Shown piece by piece: positions 53,675 through 62,501 of a stretch of DNA of 64,000 nucleotides. A program made the position numbers and the translations under genes. Positions within the stretch are counted from its first letter, which is position 1, and the number at the start of each line of letters is the position of its first letter. Under the pieces are notes generated by a model, which saw only the letters and a list, made by a program, of their open reading frames with translations, was not told the origin of the DNA and searched no databases. Source of the DNA: Clostridia bacterium (GTDB lineage: Bacteria > Bacillota > Clostridia > Oscillospirales > CAG-272); the NCBI GenBank assembly GCA_017621655.1, contig JAGASS010000016.1, forward strand, positions 100,984-164,983. The letters run 5' to 3'.

Positions 53675-55849
53675 TTATGCAAGTACCGATTTCTTAATTA
53701 TTTCTGCAAGCTCGGCTTCGCTTATGTCTGTCGAGAGATAAGCTCTGTCGGAGACAGCAAGCTTCGTTTTCGCACCGTCCTTGATAAGCGGAAGCTTTTC
53801 GCCGCCAAGCTCTGCTTCGTAGGTAAGTTTATCAGCGTCAAGGGGAAGAGTAAGCTCGCCCTGTCCCTTAGTGTGCCAAATAACTGCGTAGGTCTTTCCG
53901 TTACGGGTCATCGTGTATGCGGTGAGATCCTCGTTACCGTTAGCAGCACCCTCTACACGGTTGTATTCTGCAAGCTCATATTCACCCTTTTCGTTAATAA
54001 GAAGAATATGCTCCTGATCCGTGTTGCGAAGGGAAAGCTTTTCTTCTTCAGTCAAAATGTTCTTTTCTCTTGCTTCGCTCCAACGGCGCATTACCTCGAA
54101 ATTATCTTTCGTTCTCGGATTGCTTTCGTGGAAATGCAAGCTAAATGCTTGAAGCGTTACGGGGCAATTCCACGATACAGCGAGAGCGTTACCGTATTCA
54201 TAGTGATCGGGCATCATCTGAGGGTTATATGTCCACCAGCCGAAATTAACTCTCGTAAAGTCTTCAGCCATACGGGGAGCTTCTTCAAATGGATGCTCGA
54301 CCATCTTGGCTTTGAAAACGTTTGCTTGGAATACGTCGAAAGCGTTTCCACCACTCATATAATGCCAACCGAAATGGCTCTTTGCCGCACCCTCACAGAA
54401 GAGAGGGAACTTATTGAATGTTTTAATAACGCGGTACTGCGCGTAGGAAACGTTGAAATTGTAGGGTGCGCAGGTACCCTCAGAGCCGTCCATATATACG
54501 AACTCAAAGCCCTGATCGTAGATCGACTTAAGCTTTTCAGCGATCTCATCCTGCAAGCTGGAATCGGGGTTGATGTAAACGCTCGTCGCACTGAATTCGC
54601 AAATATGAAGAACACCGCCGATGCGTCCGCGATCGTGAGAGGTAACGTTTGTCTTAAGATAACCTCTCTTACATCCCTCGAAGCGATAAGGAGGTTCCGT
54701 TGAGAAGCTATCATAGTGAATAAGCTCGCCGTCGAACTGAAGAATTCTGCACTTTTCGTGGATTGGACACTCAAAGGGGTTTTCTTCGACGTAGATAGTG
54801 GTATCATCACAGCCAAGAGGTCTGCTCAGAGTCAGATGCTTCTTTATAAGAAGTCTGTGGTCGGCAACGGGGCTTATGTATCTGCTGTTAAGACCAATGA
54901 AGGTCTGAAGGAAATGGAATCCTGGTGTGATACCTGCCGCCTTGATCTTGTCAAGCATTTCCTTAAGTGACTTTTCTTTTTCAGGGTACTCAGGAAGATA
55001 GTCGTAATCGCCGCAGCGACCGTAGTTATATCCCGGCTCTTCTACTGTGATTGCTTCGTAATAAATGAGCATGTATTTCATACCCATTGCAGTAGCGAGC
55101 TTAATATGCTCGTCAACGTTAGTTGGGTTGACGCAAGCTGTCCAGTATATGTTTCTGTTAAGATGCTCGGAACGTCTACTCTGAACGCCGCGGGGAAGGT
55201 CGAAATCAACCTCAAGGGTATCAATGCTGTCAAGAAGCTTGTTCTCTGCATTGACTACCAATGCGGCGGTGCAGCCGATGGTTTTCACGCCGCAAATTGC
55301 GTCTGCAGTAAGAACTATTGCATCCTTCTGCTTATGGGAAGTGATGGTCTCATAGGGCGAGGTAGCGATAAGAGCTACGGCGGTCTCGTCGTCGTGAACG
55401 ACACTGAGCCAGTCGCCGAATTTCGTCATTTTCTTTATCGGAAGCTGAAGAAGACGCACCGCCGAAACGGGAGGAACGTCCATATCAATATTACCGATTC
55501 CTGCACGCGCATTAGGGAAGTCTACAAGCTTAAAGGTGACGTATTCGTCTCTTTCCTCGACTTCGATCTTTGCAAAGAAACGCACAAGCTCAAAGCCGAT
55601 AATGAGGGCGTTATCCTCAAGTCTTATGCTCTTAGCTTCAAAGGTCATTTCCTTGTTAGGATGTGCAAGCTTAAGCTCGTTGTTGACGGGGCGGTCCTCG
55701 GTAACTGAGAATGCGGGCATGATCTCGTTCTGATCAATGCATTCCTTGCCGCTGTCCTTGCAGATAAGACTGTACGCCTTACCGTCAAGACCGAGTGTGA
55801 GCTTCAAATGTGGATTTTCGATTATAATCGAGCCGTTTTCTATTTTCAT
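53675..55849 (-). CDS. Uncharacterised TIM-barrel glycosidase-like protein, copy A
   Basis: A 724-residue protein without signal peptide, so probably cytoplasmic. A beta-sandwich-like N-terminus (about 1-230) is followed by a central barrel-like region. It contains ENPFECP...C, GELIHYDSFS and a strand-end motif YMDGSEGT (452-459), where Asp454 and Glu457 are candidate acids. CEGAAKSHFGWHY (485-497) and NFGWWTYNP follow, and a beta-rich C-terminus ends the protein. The layout resembles glycoside hydrolases, but I do not recognise a named family. Two close paralogues lie immediately upstream in the operon. Function is inferred from the kinase and dehydrogenase next to it. It is 43 bases downstream of copy B. 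Confidence 0.6.
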   Translation of the reverse strand: MKIENGSIIIENPHLKLTLGLDGKAYSLICKDSGKECIDQNEIMPAFSVTEDRPVNNELKLAHPNKEMTFEAKSIRLEDNALIIGFELVRFFAKIEVEERDEYVTFKLVDFPNARAGIGNIDMDVPPVSAVRLLQLPIKKMTKFGDWLSVVHDDETAVALIATSPYETITSHKQKDAIVLTADAICGVKTIGCTAALVVNAENKLLDSIDTLEVDFDLPRGVQSRRSEHLNRNIYWTACVNPTNVDEHIKLATAMGMKYMLIYYEAITVEEPGYNYGRCGDYDYLPEYPEKEKSLKEMLDKIKAAGITPGFHFLQTFIGLNSRYISPVADHRLLIKKHLTLSRPLGCDDTTIYVEENPFECPIHEKCRILQFDGELIHYDSFSTEPPYRFEGCKRGYLKTNVTSHDRGRIGGVLHICEFSATSVYINPDSSLQDEIAEKLKSIYDQGFEFVYMDGSEGTCAPYNFNVSYAQYRVIKTFNKFPLFCEGAAKSHFGWHYMSGGNAFDVFQANVFKAKMVEHPFEEAPRMAEDFTRVNFGWWTYNPQMMPDHYEYGNALAVSWNCPVTLQAFSLHFHESNPRTKDNFEVMRRWSEAREKNILTEEEKLSLRNTDQEHILLINEKGEYELAEYNRVEGAANGNEDLTAYTMTRNGKTYAVIWHTKGQGELTLPLDADKLTYEAELGGEKLPLIKDGAKTKLAVSDRAYLSTDISEAELAEIIKKSVLA

Positions 55850-55892
55850 AACTTCCTCCTATGTACGTATGAAATTGGCTTTTATCAATTTA

Positions 55893-58067
55893 TTATGCCA
55901 AAACAGAGTTCTTGATTGCTTCTGCAAGCTCTGCTTCGCTCATATCAGCCGAAAGATAAGCTCTGTCGGAGACGGAAAGCTTTGTAGAATTGCCGTCCTT
56001 GATCAGCGTTAGCTTCTCACCGCCAAGCTCTGCTTCATAGGTGAGGGTATCAGCGTCAAGGGGAAGGGTAAGCTCGCCCTGTCCCTTAGTGTGCCAAATA
56101 ACTGCGTAGGACTTTCCGTTACGGGTAAGCGTGTAAGCTGTGAGATCTTCGCTACCGTTAGCGGCACCCTCAACGCGGTTGTATTCGGCAAGCTCGTACT
56201 CGCCGTTTTCATTGATGAGAAGGATATGCTCCTGATCAGTGTTGCGGAGCGAAAGCTTCTGCTCCTCTGTCAGAACGTTCTTTTCTCTGATCTCGCTCCA
56301 ACGGCGCATTACCTCGAAATTATCTTTCGTTCTCGGGTTGCTTTCGTGGAAATGTAAACTGAAGGTTTGAAGCGTTACGGGGCAATTCCACGATACCGCA
56401 AGCGCGTTACCGTATTCATAGTGATCGGGCATCATCTGCGGATTATAGGTCCACCAGCCGAAATTAACTCTCGTGAAGTCCTCAGCCATACGGGGAGCTT
56501 CCTCAAACGGATGCTCGACCATCTTAGCTTTGAAAACGTTTGCCTGGAATACGTCGAAAGCGTTTCCGCCACTCATATAATGCCAACCGAAATGGCTCTT
56601 TGCCGCACCCTCGCAGAAGAGAGGCATTTTGTTGAACTTTTTAATTACGCGGTACTGTGCGTAAGAAACGTTAAAATCGAAGGGCGCGCAGGTTCCCTCG
56701 GATCCGTCGAAATATACGAACTCGAAGCCCTGGTTATAGATCGCAGCAAGCTTATCGGCAATCTCATCCTGTAAGCTGGAATCCGGATTAATATATGCGC
56801 TTGTCGCACTTGACTCGCTGATGTGGAGAACGCCGCCGATCTGTCCGCGCTCGTGAGGAACAACATTGGTATTCAGATGACCTCTCTTACATCCCTCAAA
56901 GCGATAGGGATATTCCTCCGAGAAGCTCTCATAGTAAATAAGCTCACCGCCGAACTGAAGGACCTTACATTTCGGGTGCTTAGGACACTCAAAGGGGTTT
57001 TCTTCAACGTATATTGTGGTGTCGTCGCAACTAAGCGGTCGAGAGAGCGTCAGATGCTTAATTAGATTGAGCCGATGATCGGCAACGGGAGTAATATATC
57101 TGCTTTCCAAGCCAATAAAGGTCTGGAGAAAATGGAATCCGGGAGTAATACCTGCCGCCTTGATCTTATCAAGCATTTCCTTAAGGGACTTTTCTTTTTC
57201 GGGATACTCGGGAAGATAGTCATAATCTCCGCATAGACCGTAGCTATATCCGGGCGCCTCTTTTGTAATTGCTTCGTAGTATATGAGCAAATATTTTATG
57301 CCCATACGCTTTGCAAGCTTGATGTGCTCGTCAACGTTCGTAGGGTTGACACATCCTGTAAATAATATATTTCTGTTAAGATGCTCACTTCGTCTGCTCT
57401 GGACTCCGCGGGGAAGATCGAAATCGATCTCTAATCTGTCAATGCTGTCGAGGAGCTTATTCTCGGCGTTAACTACCAAAGCGGCGGTGCAACCTATAAC
57501 CTTTACACCTCGAACAGCATCGGCAGTAAGAACTATTGCATCCTTCTGCTTATGAGAGGTTATGCTTTCAAAAGGAGATGTTGCGATAAGAGCGACAGAA
57601 GTTTCGTCATCGTGAACAACGCTGAGCCAGTCACCGAACTTCGTCATCTTCTTTATAGGAAGCTGAAGCAGACGCATAGAAGCAACGGGAGGAACGTCCA
57701 TGTCAATATTTCCGATTCCTTCTCTTGCGTTAGGAAAATCTACGAGCTTAAATGTAACGTACTCGTCTCTTTCCTCAACCTCAATCTTGGCGAAAAACCT
57801 TACAAGCTCAAAGCCAATTATGAGGGCATTGCCTTCAATTTTTGCGCTTTTTGACTCAAAGGTCATTCTTTTATTCGGATGCGAGAGCTTAAGCTCATTG
57901 TTGACGGGGCGATCCTCAGTAACAGAGAACGCAGGCATGATCTCGTTCTGATCGATGCACTCCTTGCCGCTGTCTTTGCAGATAAGACTGTACGCCTTAC
58001 CGTCGAGACCGAGGGTAAGCTTCAAATGTGGGTTTTCAATTATGATTGAGCCGTTTTCTAATTTCAT
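55893..58067 (-). CDS. Uncharacterised TIM-barrel glycosidase-like protein, copy B
   Basis: A 724-residue paralogue with the same domain order as copy A. The candidate active-site motif is YFDGSEGT, with the same CEGAAKSHFGWHY segment. Its first 200 residues are nearly identical to copy C, while its later region (NAFDVFQANVFKAKM to RRW) is nearly identical to copy A, so it is a mosaic between its neighbours. The ribosome binding site is AGGAG. The 33-base gap to copy C contains a degenerate piece of the PHP gene end. Confidence 0.6.
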   Translation of the reverse strand: MKLENGSIIIENPHLKLTLGLDGKAYSLICKDSGKECIDQNEIMPAFSVTEDRPVNNELKLSHPNKRMTFESKSAKIEGNALIIGFELVRFFAKIEVEERDEYVTFKLVDFPNAREGIGNIDMDVPPVASMRLLQLPIKKMTKFGDWLSVVHDDETSVALIATSPFESITSHKQKDAIVLTADAVRGVKVIGCTAALVVNAENKLLDSIDRLEIDFDLPRGVQSRRSEHLNRNILFTGCVNPTNVDEHIKLAKRMGIKYLLIYYEAITKEAPGYSYGLCGDYDYLPEYPEKEKSLKEMLDKIKAAGITPGFHFLQTFIGLESRYITPVADHRLNLIKHLTLSRPLSCDDTTIYVEENPFECPKHPKCKVLQFGGELIYYESFSEEYPYRFEGCKRGHLNTNVVPHERGQIGGVLHISESSATSAYINPDSSLQDEIADKLAAIYNQGFEFVYFDGSEGTCAPFDFNVSYAQYRVIKKFNKMPLFCEGAAKSHFGWHYMSGGNAFDVFQANVFKAKMVEHPFEEAPRMAEDFTRVNFGWWTYNPQMMPDHYEYGNALAVSWNCPVTLQTFSLHFHESNPRTKDNFEVMRRWSEIREKNVLTEEQKLSLRNTDQEHILLINENGEYELAEYNRVEGAANGSEDLTAYTLTRNGKSYAVIWHTKGQGELTLPLDADTLTYEAELGGEKLTLIKDGNSTKLSVSDRAYLSADMSEAELAEAIKNSVLA

Positions 58068-58100
58068 AATTATCTCCTGTGTGCTTGTGAAATTGGCTTG

Positions 58101-60269
58101 TTATGCTAAAACAGCGTTCTTAATAGCTGTTATAAGCTCGGATTCCCTTATATTAGAAGAAAGGTAAGCTCTGTCACCGACAGAAAGCTTCGTGACGTTT
58201 CCGTCCTTAATAAGCTGAAGCTTCTCGCCACCAAGATCAGCTTCGTAGGTGAGAGTATCTGCGTCAAGGGGCAGTGTAAGCTCGCCTTGTCCCTTAGTGT
58301 GCCAAATAACTGCGTAGGACTTTCCGTTACGGGTAAGAGTGTAAGCGGTAATATCATCGTTACCGTTAGCGGCACCCTCAACGCGGTTGTATTCGGCAAG
58401 CTCGTACTCGCCTGCTTCGTTAATGAGAAGGATGTGCTCCTGCTTATAGTTACGAAGTGAGAGCTTCTGCTTCTCAGTCAAAATATTCTTTTCTCTTACC
58501 TCGCCCCATCGGCGGAATATCTCGAAATTATCCTTGTTTCTCGGATTTCCGTCAGAGAAGGTGAGAGAGCGTATTTTGAGGGTAGAAGGGCAATCCCATG
58601 AGAACGCGAGCGCGTTACCGTATTCGTAGTGATCGGGCATCATTAGAGGATTATAATTCCACCAACCGAAATTGACTCTAGTGAAATCCTCAGCCATACG
58701 AGGTGCTTCCTCAAAAGGATGTTCAACGATCTTTTCTTTGAAAATATCAGCAGGGAAGACGTCGAATGCGTTTCCGCCACTCATGTAGTGCCAGCCAAAA
58801 TGGCTCTTAGCCGCCCCCTCGGAGAAGAGAACGGGTCTATTAAATTTCTTTAGGACTCTGTATTGGGCATTAGATACGTGAAAATCGAACGGAGCGCCCG
58901 TACCCTCAGAACCGTCAAAATATGCGAACTCAAAGCCCTGATTGTAGATTGCCGCCAGCTTGTCAGCGATCTCATCCTGCAAGCTCGATTCCTGGTTGAT
59001 ATATACGCTTGTAGCGCCGAATTCGCAAATATGGAGAACACCGCCGATCTGTCCGCGCTCGTGAGGAATAATATTGGTGTTATAATAACCTCTTACGCAT
59101 CCCTCAAAGCGGTAGGGATACTCTTCCGAGAAAGAATCGTAGTAAATTAGCTCACCGTCGAACTGAAGGACTTTGCATTTCGGATGCTTGGGGCACTCGG
59201 TGGGATTTTCTTCAACGTATATAGTTGTATCGTCGCAACCAAGCGGTCGAGACAGCGTGAGATGCTTTATAAGATTAAGCCGGTGGTCGGCAACTGGGGT
59301 AACGTATCTGCTGTTAAGACCAATGAAGGTCTGAAGGAAATGGAAGCCGGGAATAATGCCTGCCGCCTTTATCTTGTCAAGCATTTCTTTGAGAGACTTT
59401 TCGCCCTCGGGATACTCGGGAAGATAATCGTAATCTCCGCAGTAGCTGTATCTGTTTTCTTCCTTTACGATCGCCTTGTAATTAATGAGCATATACCTCA
59501 TGCCCATACGGGTCGCAAGCTCAATATGCTTGTCAACGTTCGTCGGGTTGACGCACGACGTCCAATATATATTTCCGTTAAGGTGCTTTGAGCGCCTACT
59601 TTGAACACCGCGGGGAAGATCGAAGTCGATCTCTAATGTGTCAATACTGTCAAGCAACTTGTCTTCCGAATTTACAACCAATGCGGCAGTGCAACCTATA
59701 ACCTTTACACCTCGAACTGCATCGGCAGTAAGAACAATAGCATCCTTCTGCTTGTGCGACGTGATGCTTTCAAAAGGCGAGGTAGCAACAAGTGCAACAG
59801 CCGTTTCGTCATCGTGAACGACACTGAGCCAATCGCCAAACTTCGTCATTTTCTTTATTGGAAGCTGAAGCAGACGCATAGATGCAACGGGGGGAACGTC
59901 CATGTCAATATTTCCGATTCCTTCACGTGCGAAAGGAAAATCTACGAGCTTGAATGTAACGTACTCGTCTCTTTCCTCAACCTCAATCTTGGCGAAAAAC
60001 CTTACAAGTTCAAAGCCAATGATGAGGGCATTGCCTTCAATTTTTGCGCTCTTCGACTCAAAGGTCATTTTTTTATTCGGATGCGAGAGCTTAAGCTCAT
60101 TGTTGACGGGGCGATCCTCGGTCACTGAGAAGGCGGGCATGATCTCATTCTGATCAATGCACTCCTTGCCGCTGTCTTTGCAGATAAGACTGTATGCCTT
60201 GCCGTCAAGACCAAGCGTGAGCTTCAAATGCGTATTCTCAATTATGATCGAGCCGTTTTCTAATTTCAT
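58101..60269 (-). CDS. Uncharacterised TIM-barrel glycosidase-like protein, copy C
   Basis: A 722-residue paralogue, first of the three in transcription order and next to the PHP phosphatase gene. The motif YFDGSEGT is kept, but the barrel part is the most changed: SEGAAKS for CEGAAKS, NAFDVFPADIFKEK, SWDCPSTLKIRSL. These changes lie in the C-terminal half of the barrel, so copy C may have a different specificity. It starts at 60269, eight bases after the PHP gene. Confidence 0.6.
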   Translation of the reverse strand: MKLENGSIIIENTHLKLTLGLDGKAYSLICKDSGKECIDQNEIMPAFSVTEDRPVNNELKLSHPNKKMTFESKSAKIEGNALIIGFELVRFFAKIEVEERDEYVTFKLVDFPFAREGIGNIDMDVPPVASMRLLQLPIKKMTKFGDWLSVVHDDETAVALVATSPFESITSHKQKDAIVLTADAVRGVKVIGCTAALVVNSEDKLLDSIDTLEIDFDLPRGVQSRRSKHLNGNIYWTSCVNPTNVDKHIELATRMGMRYMLINYKAIVKEENRYSYCGDYDYLPEYPEGEKSLKEMLDKIKAAGIIPGFHFLQTFIGLNSRYVTPVADHRLNLIKHLTLSRPLGCDDTTIYVEENPTECPKHPKCKVLQFDGELIYYDSFSEEYPYRFEGCVRGYYNTNIIPHERGQIGGVLHICEFGATSVYINQESSLQDEIADKLAAIYNQGFEFAYFDGSEGTGAPFDFHVSNAQYRVLKKFNRPVLFSEGAAKSHFGWHYMSGGNAFDVFPADIFKEKIVEHPFEEAPRMAEDFTRVNFGWWNYNPLMMPDHYEYGNALAFSWDCPSTLKIRSLTFSDGNPRNKDNFEIFRRWGEVREKNILTEKQKLSLRNYKQEHILLINEAGEYELAEYNRVEGAANGNDDITAYTLTRNGKSYAVIWHTKGQGELTLPLDADTLTYEADLGGEKLQLIKDGNVTKLSVGDRAYLSSNIRESELITAIKNAVLA

Positions 60270-60277
60270 ATTTTCTC

Positions 60278-61096
60278 CTATATGCTTATGAAATTGGGCT
60301 TTCTCTGCTTGTATATAACGTAACTATCAAACCCTACCGATCTTATCATATCAAGTGCCTTGTCAAATCCTACGGCAACGTTAGCTGAGACGTGAGCGTC
60401 GCTTCCTATTGATACGCGTCTGCCGGCCATTTCGTAGTAGAGCGTCAGAATATCGTGTTCGGGCATGAAGTAGGGAACGGTTGAAGCGTATCCCGACGTG
60501 TTTATCTCAAGGGAGATACCGCGCTCGATTATCTCGCTCAGTATCTTTTTGATCTTGCTTTCGAATATATGAATATCAATATCGCACTTATACTTTCCGT
60601 TTATGTACCTAAGAGGGCAGGTAAGATGGGAAAGAATATCAAAGTCTGTCTTATATATCATTTCGAGCATCTTATCGAAATAGAGATCGATAAACGAGAT
60701 AACTTTTTCTTTCGTCAGAAGCGAAAAGTCTACTCTTGAATAGCTATCCGGTATATCCTCGCGATAAACGGTGTGTACCGATCCGAGAATAACGTCGTAC
60801 TCACCTACAGCCAGAGTTGCTTCCGCGCCTTTAGCGTTAGTCAGGTATTCTGCCATTTCGATTCCGGTATATATCTCAAGCTGACCGTCGTATTTTTCCT
60901 TTGCGGCTTCTATTTCGGATATGACCTTTTTGAAACGGTTTACCGTGTCTTCCTTTTCGAAAAAACAAATATCGGCGTGATCAGTTATTGCTATTCCTTT
61001 TAAACCCTTTTCAATTGCTGCACGACAGGCGTCGTCAACGCTTTGACGACCGTCGAGAGAATTGTCAGTATGAATATGAAAATCGTATTTAATCAT
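60278..61096 (-). CDS. PHP-domain phosphoesterase (histidinol-phosphatase-like)
   Basis: A 272-residue protein of the PHP family. Metal ligands are visible in YDFHIHTDNSLDG, ITDHADICF, GIEMAEY, GSVHTVYRED, DILSHLTCP and GSDAHVS. HisJ-type enzymes of this family dephosphorylate histidinol phosphate, but no histidine genes are nearby. The product may be another small phosphate ester, perhaps one released by the phosphodiesterase upstream, with which it overlaps by four bases. Confidence 0.85.
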   Translation of the reverse strand: MIKYDFHIHTDNSLDGRQSVDDACRAAIEKGLKGIAITDHADICFFEKEDTVNRFKKVISEIEAAKEKYDGQLEIYTGIEMAEYLTNAKGAEATLAVGEYDVILGSVHTVYREDIPDSYSRVDFSLLTKEKVISFIDLYFDKMLEMIYKTDFDILSHLTCPLRYINGKYKCDIDIHIFESKIKKILSEIIERGISLEINTSGYASTVPYFMPEHDILTLYYEMAGRRVSIGSDAHVSANVAVGFDKALDMIRSVGFDSYVIYKQRKPNFISI

Positions 61097-61851
61097 AGCA
61101 TATCAACGGTAAGCCCGCCGTTTGTCTCGACAACGTCGGCTCCAAGCTCTTTGCATCTGGGTAAGTCATTGGGATCATCAATTATCCAAAGACCGACGTA
61201 ACCGTACTTTCTTGCAAGCTCGACCTGTTCCTTATCAGCAGGCGGATAAGAGAGCCAAGAGATCTTATTAAGCGGCATCCAAATGTAAAGAGTGTTATTG
61301 GGCGCTATTTCCTTAAGGTTGTCAAGCGACTCCTTGGTTACGGGACCGTCATAGTGAATCGCGCAGGTAGGGAAGCGTTTGGCAACTTTTTGAACAAAAG
61401 CAAGATCGTTTGACGTGAATCCGAAAAGCTCGATCTGATCTCGCTCCTCGATCTCGTCAAAGAAAAGGTTTAGCTGTGCTTCGGTGAACTTCTGAATAAC
61501 GTTATCAAATTTGAGCTTCATCTTAGTTTCGCAAGCGAAATCAAGTATCTCCTTGAGGGTCGGAAGCTTCGTACCCTTGAATTTTTCGGACTTGGCTATG
61601 CCGTAGTCATAATTTAACAGCTCGCTGTAAGACAGATCGATAACGTTAATGTCGTTTTCAAGCGGCGATCCGTCGATATTACGCGCGTGACGGGCGATTG
61701 AGAAGTCGTGAATAGCGACGCAAACGTCGTCCTTCGTGTACTTCATATCCAGTTCGATAATTTTGTAACCTTCCTCATAAGCGGCTCTGTAAGCTAACAT
61801 TGTATTTTCGGGGTAGCGCTTACTGACACCCATGTGTGCTTGAAGTATCAT
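61093..61851 (-). CDS. Glycerophosphodiester phosphodiesterase-family protein
   Basis: A 252-residue GDPD-type TIM barrel. It keeps AHxG...PENT (AHMGVSKRYPENT), an acidic metal motif ELDMKYTKDD and a catalytic HD in AIHDFSI. The Arg of the canonical HRG motif is Met here, and this Arg normally binds phosphate, so the substrate or activity may differ. There is no signal peptide. It is the first gene of the minus-strand operon, with a GGAGG ribosome binding site and promoter at 61886-61914. Confidence 0.82.
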   Translation of the reverse strand: MILQAHMGVSKRYPENTMLAYRAAYEEGYKIIELDMKYTKDDVCVAIHDFSIARHARNIDGSPLENDINVIDLSYSELLNYDYGIAKSEKFKGTKLPTLKEILDFACETKMKLKFDNVIQKFTEAQLNLFFDEIEERDQIELFGFTSNDLAFVQKVAKRFPTCAIHYDGPVTKESLDNLKEIAPNNTLYIWMPLNKISWLSYPPADKEQVELARKYGYVGLWIIDDPNDLPRCKELGADVVETNGGLTVDML

Positions 61852-61885
61852 AATAACCTCCGTACAAGCTGATTTTATTTAGAAC

Positions 61886-61914
61886 AGTATAACATAAATC
61901 AATTGACAAATCAA
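61886..61914 (-). promoter_or_regulatory. Promoter of the GDPD-PHP-GH-PfkB-ADH operon
   Basis: On the minus strand, TTGATT (61914-61909), a 17-nt spacer ending TGT and TATACT (61891-61886). It is divergent from the promoter at 61957. No inverted operator repeat was clear. Confidence 0.7.
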
Positions 61915-61956
61915 TAGATTAAGGCGTCATTTATCAATATTTCGGCTAAAATACTA

Positions 61957-61985
61957 TTGAAATTTCAAAAGCTTTATGATATAAT
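61957..61985 (+). promoter_or_regulatory. Promoter for the small membrane protein and ceramidase-like gene
   Basis: TTGAAA (61957-61962), a 17-nt spacer ending TGA and TATAAT (61980-61985). It lies about 40 bases upstream of the TTG start at 62024. Confidence 0.82.
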
Positions 61986-62023
61986 CCAAGAAGTAGCAAG
62001 GAACTTAAAAGGAGTGAGACAGT

Positions 62024-62446
62024 TTGATATTCAAACCGAAAAAAACGCCGTATCAAGGTCTATGGGCGTTCATACTGTTTATGCTTCTTCCGTCGGTCGT
62101 AATGACTTCATTGTCCTTTGGTGCGATGATGAAGTGGCAGGGCAGATTCGGTGCTGATTTTAACTGGGCATCTGCAAAGGCAGTCGGGTGCGGTCTTGGA
62201 ATACTGTTTCATATTTCCTGTATAATAATCGGTGCCTTTACCGAGGACTTCAATGCCGTCAAGACCCGACTTAAGGAGTTCATTGCAAACCTGAGTGCAT
62301 CGCCAAAGACTGCGTTCAAGTGGTATTGGCAGGACGTAAAAACTCTCGGTCTTGCCTTCTATATCGACTTGGCTCTTGTTGGCATCAATATCTATGTTTT
62401 TGTTGACGCACTGCAGGATTATTTCGCGCTTAACGGCGTTATTTAG
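62024..62446 (+). CDS. Small integral membrane protein of unknown function
   Basis: A 140-residue protein from a TTG start with AAAGGAG at 62008-62014. It has three hydrophobic segments, at about 14-34, 50-70 and 110-130, and a basic loop between the second and third. I do not recognise a family. It is the first gene after a good promoter. The ceramidase-like gene follows after 55 bases, with a GGAG site of its own. Confidence 0.55.
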   Translation: MIFKPKKTPYQGLWAFILFMLLPSVVMTSLSFGAMMKWQGRFGADFNWASAKAVGCGLGILFHISCIIIGAFTEDFNAVKTRLKEFIANLSASPKTAFKWYWQDVKTLGLAFYIDLALVGINIYVFVDALQDYFALNGVI

Positions 62447-62501
62447 TAGAAAAGAATTAGCTTTATGCTAAAAATATAATCAAACATAAGGAGAACATAA
62501 A

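Noticed and set aside
53873..54703. 276-residue plus-strand frame and similar frames opposite the glycosidase-like copies
   Set aside because: Corresponding shadow frames appear opposite all three copies because the copies are alike. They have no promoter or ribosome binding site, and the minus-strand proteins are complete.
61957..62157. 66-residue frame upstream of and overlapping the small membrane protein
   Set aside because: Its start coincides with the promoter -35, and the protein has no features. The TTG start at 62024 with AAAGGAG fits better.
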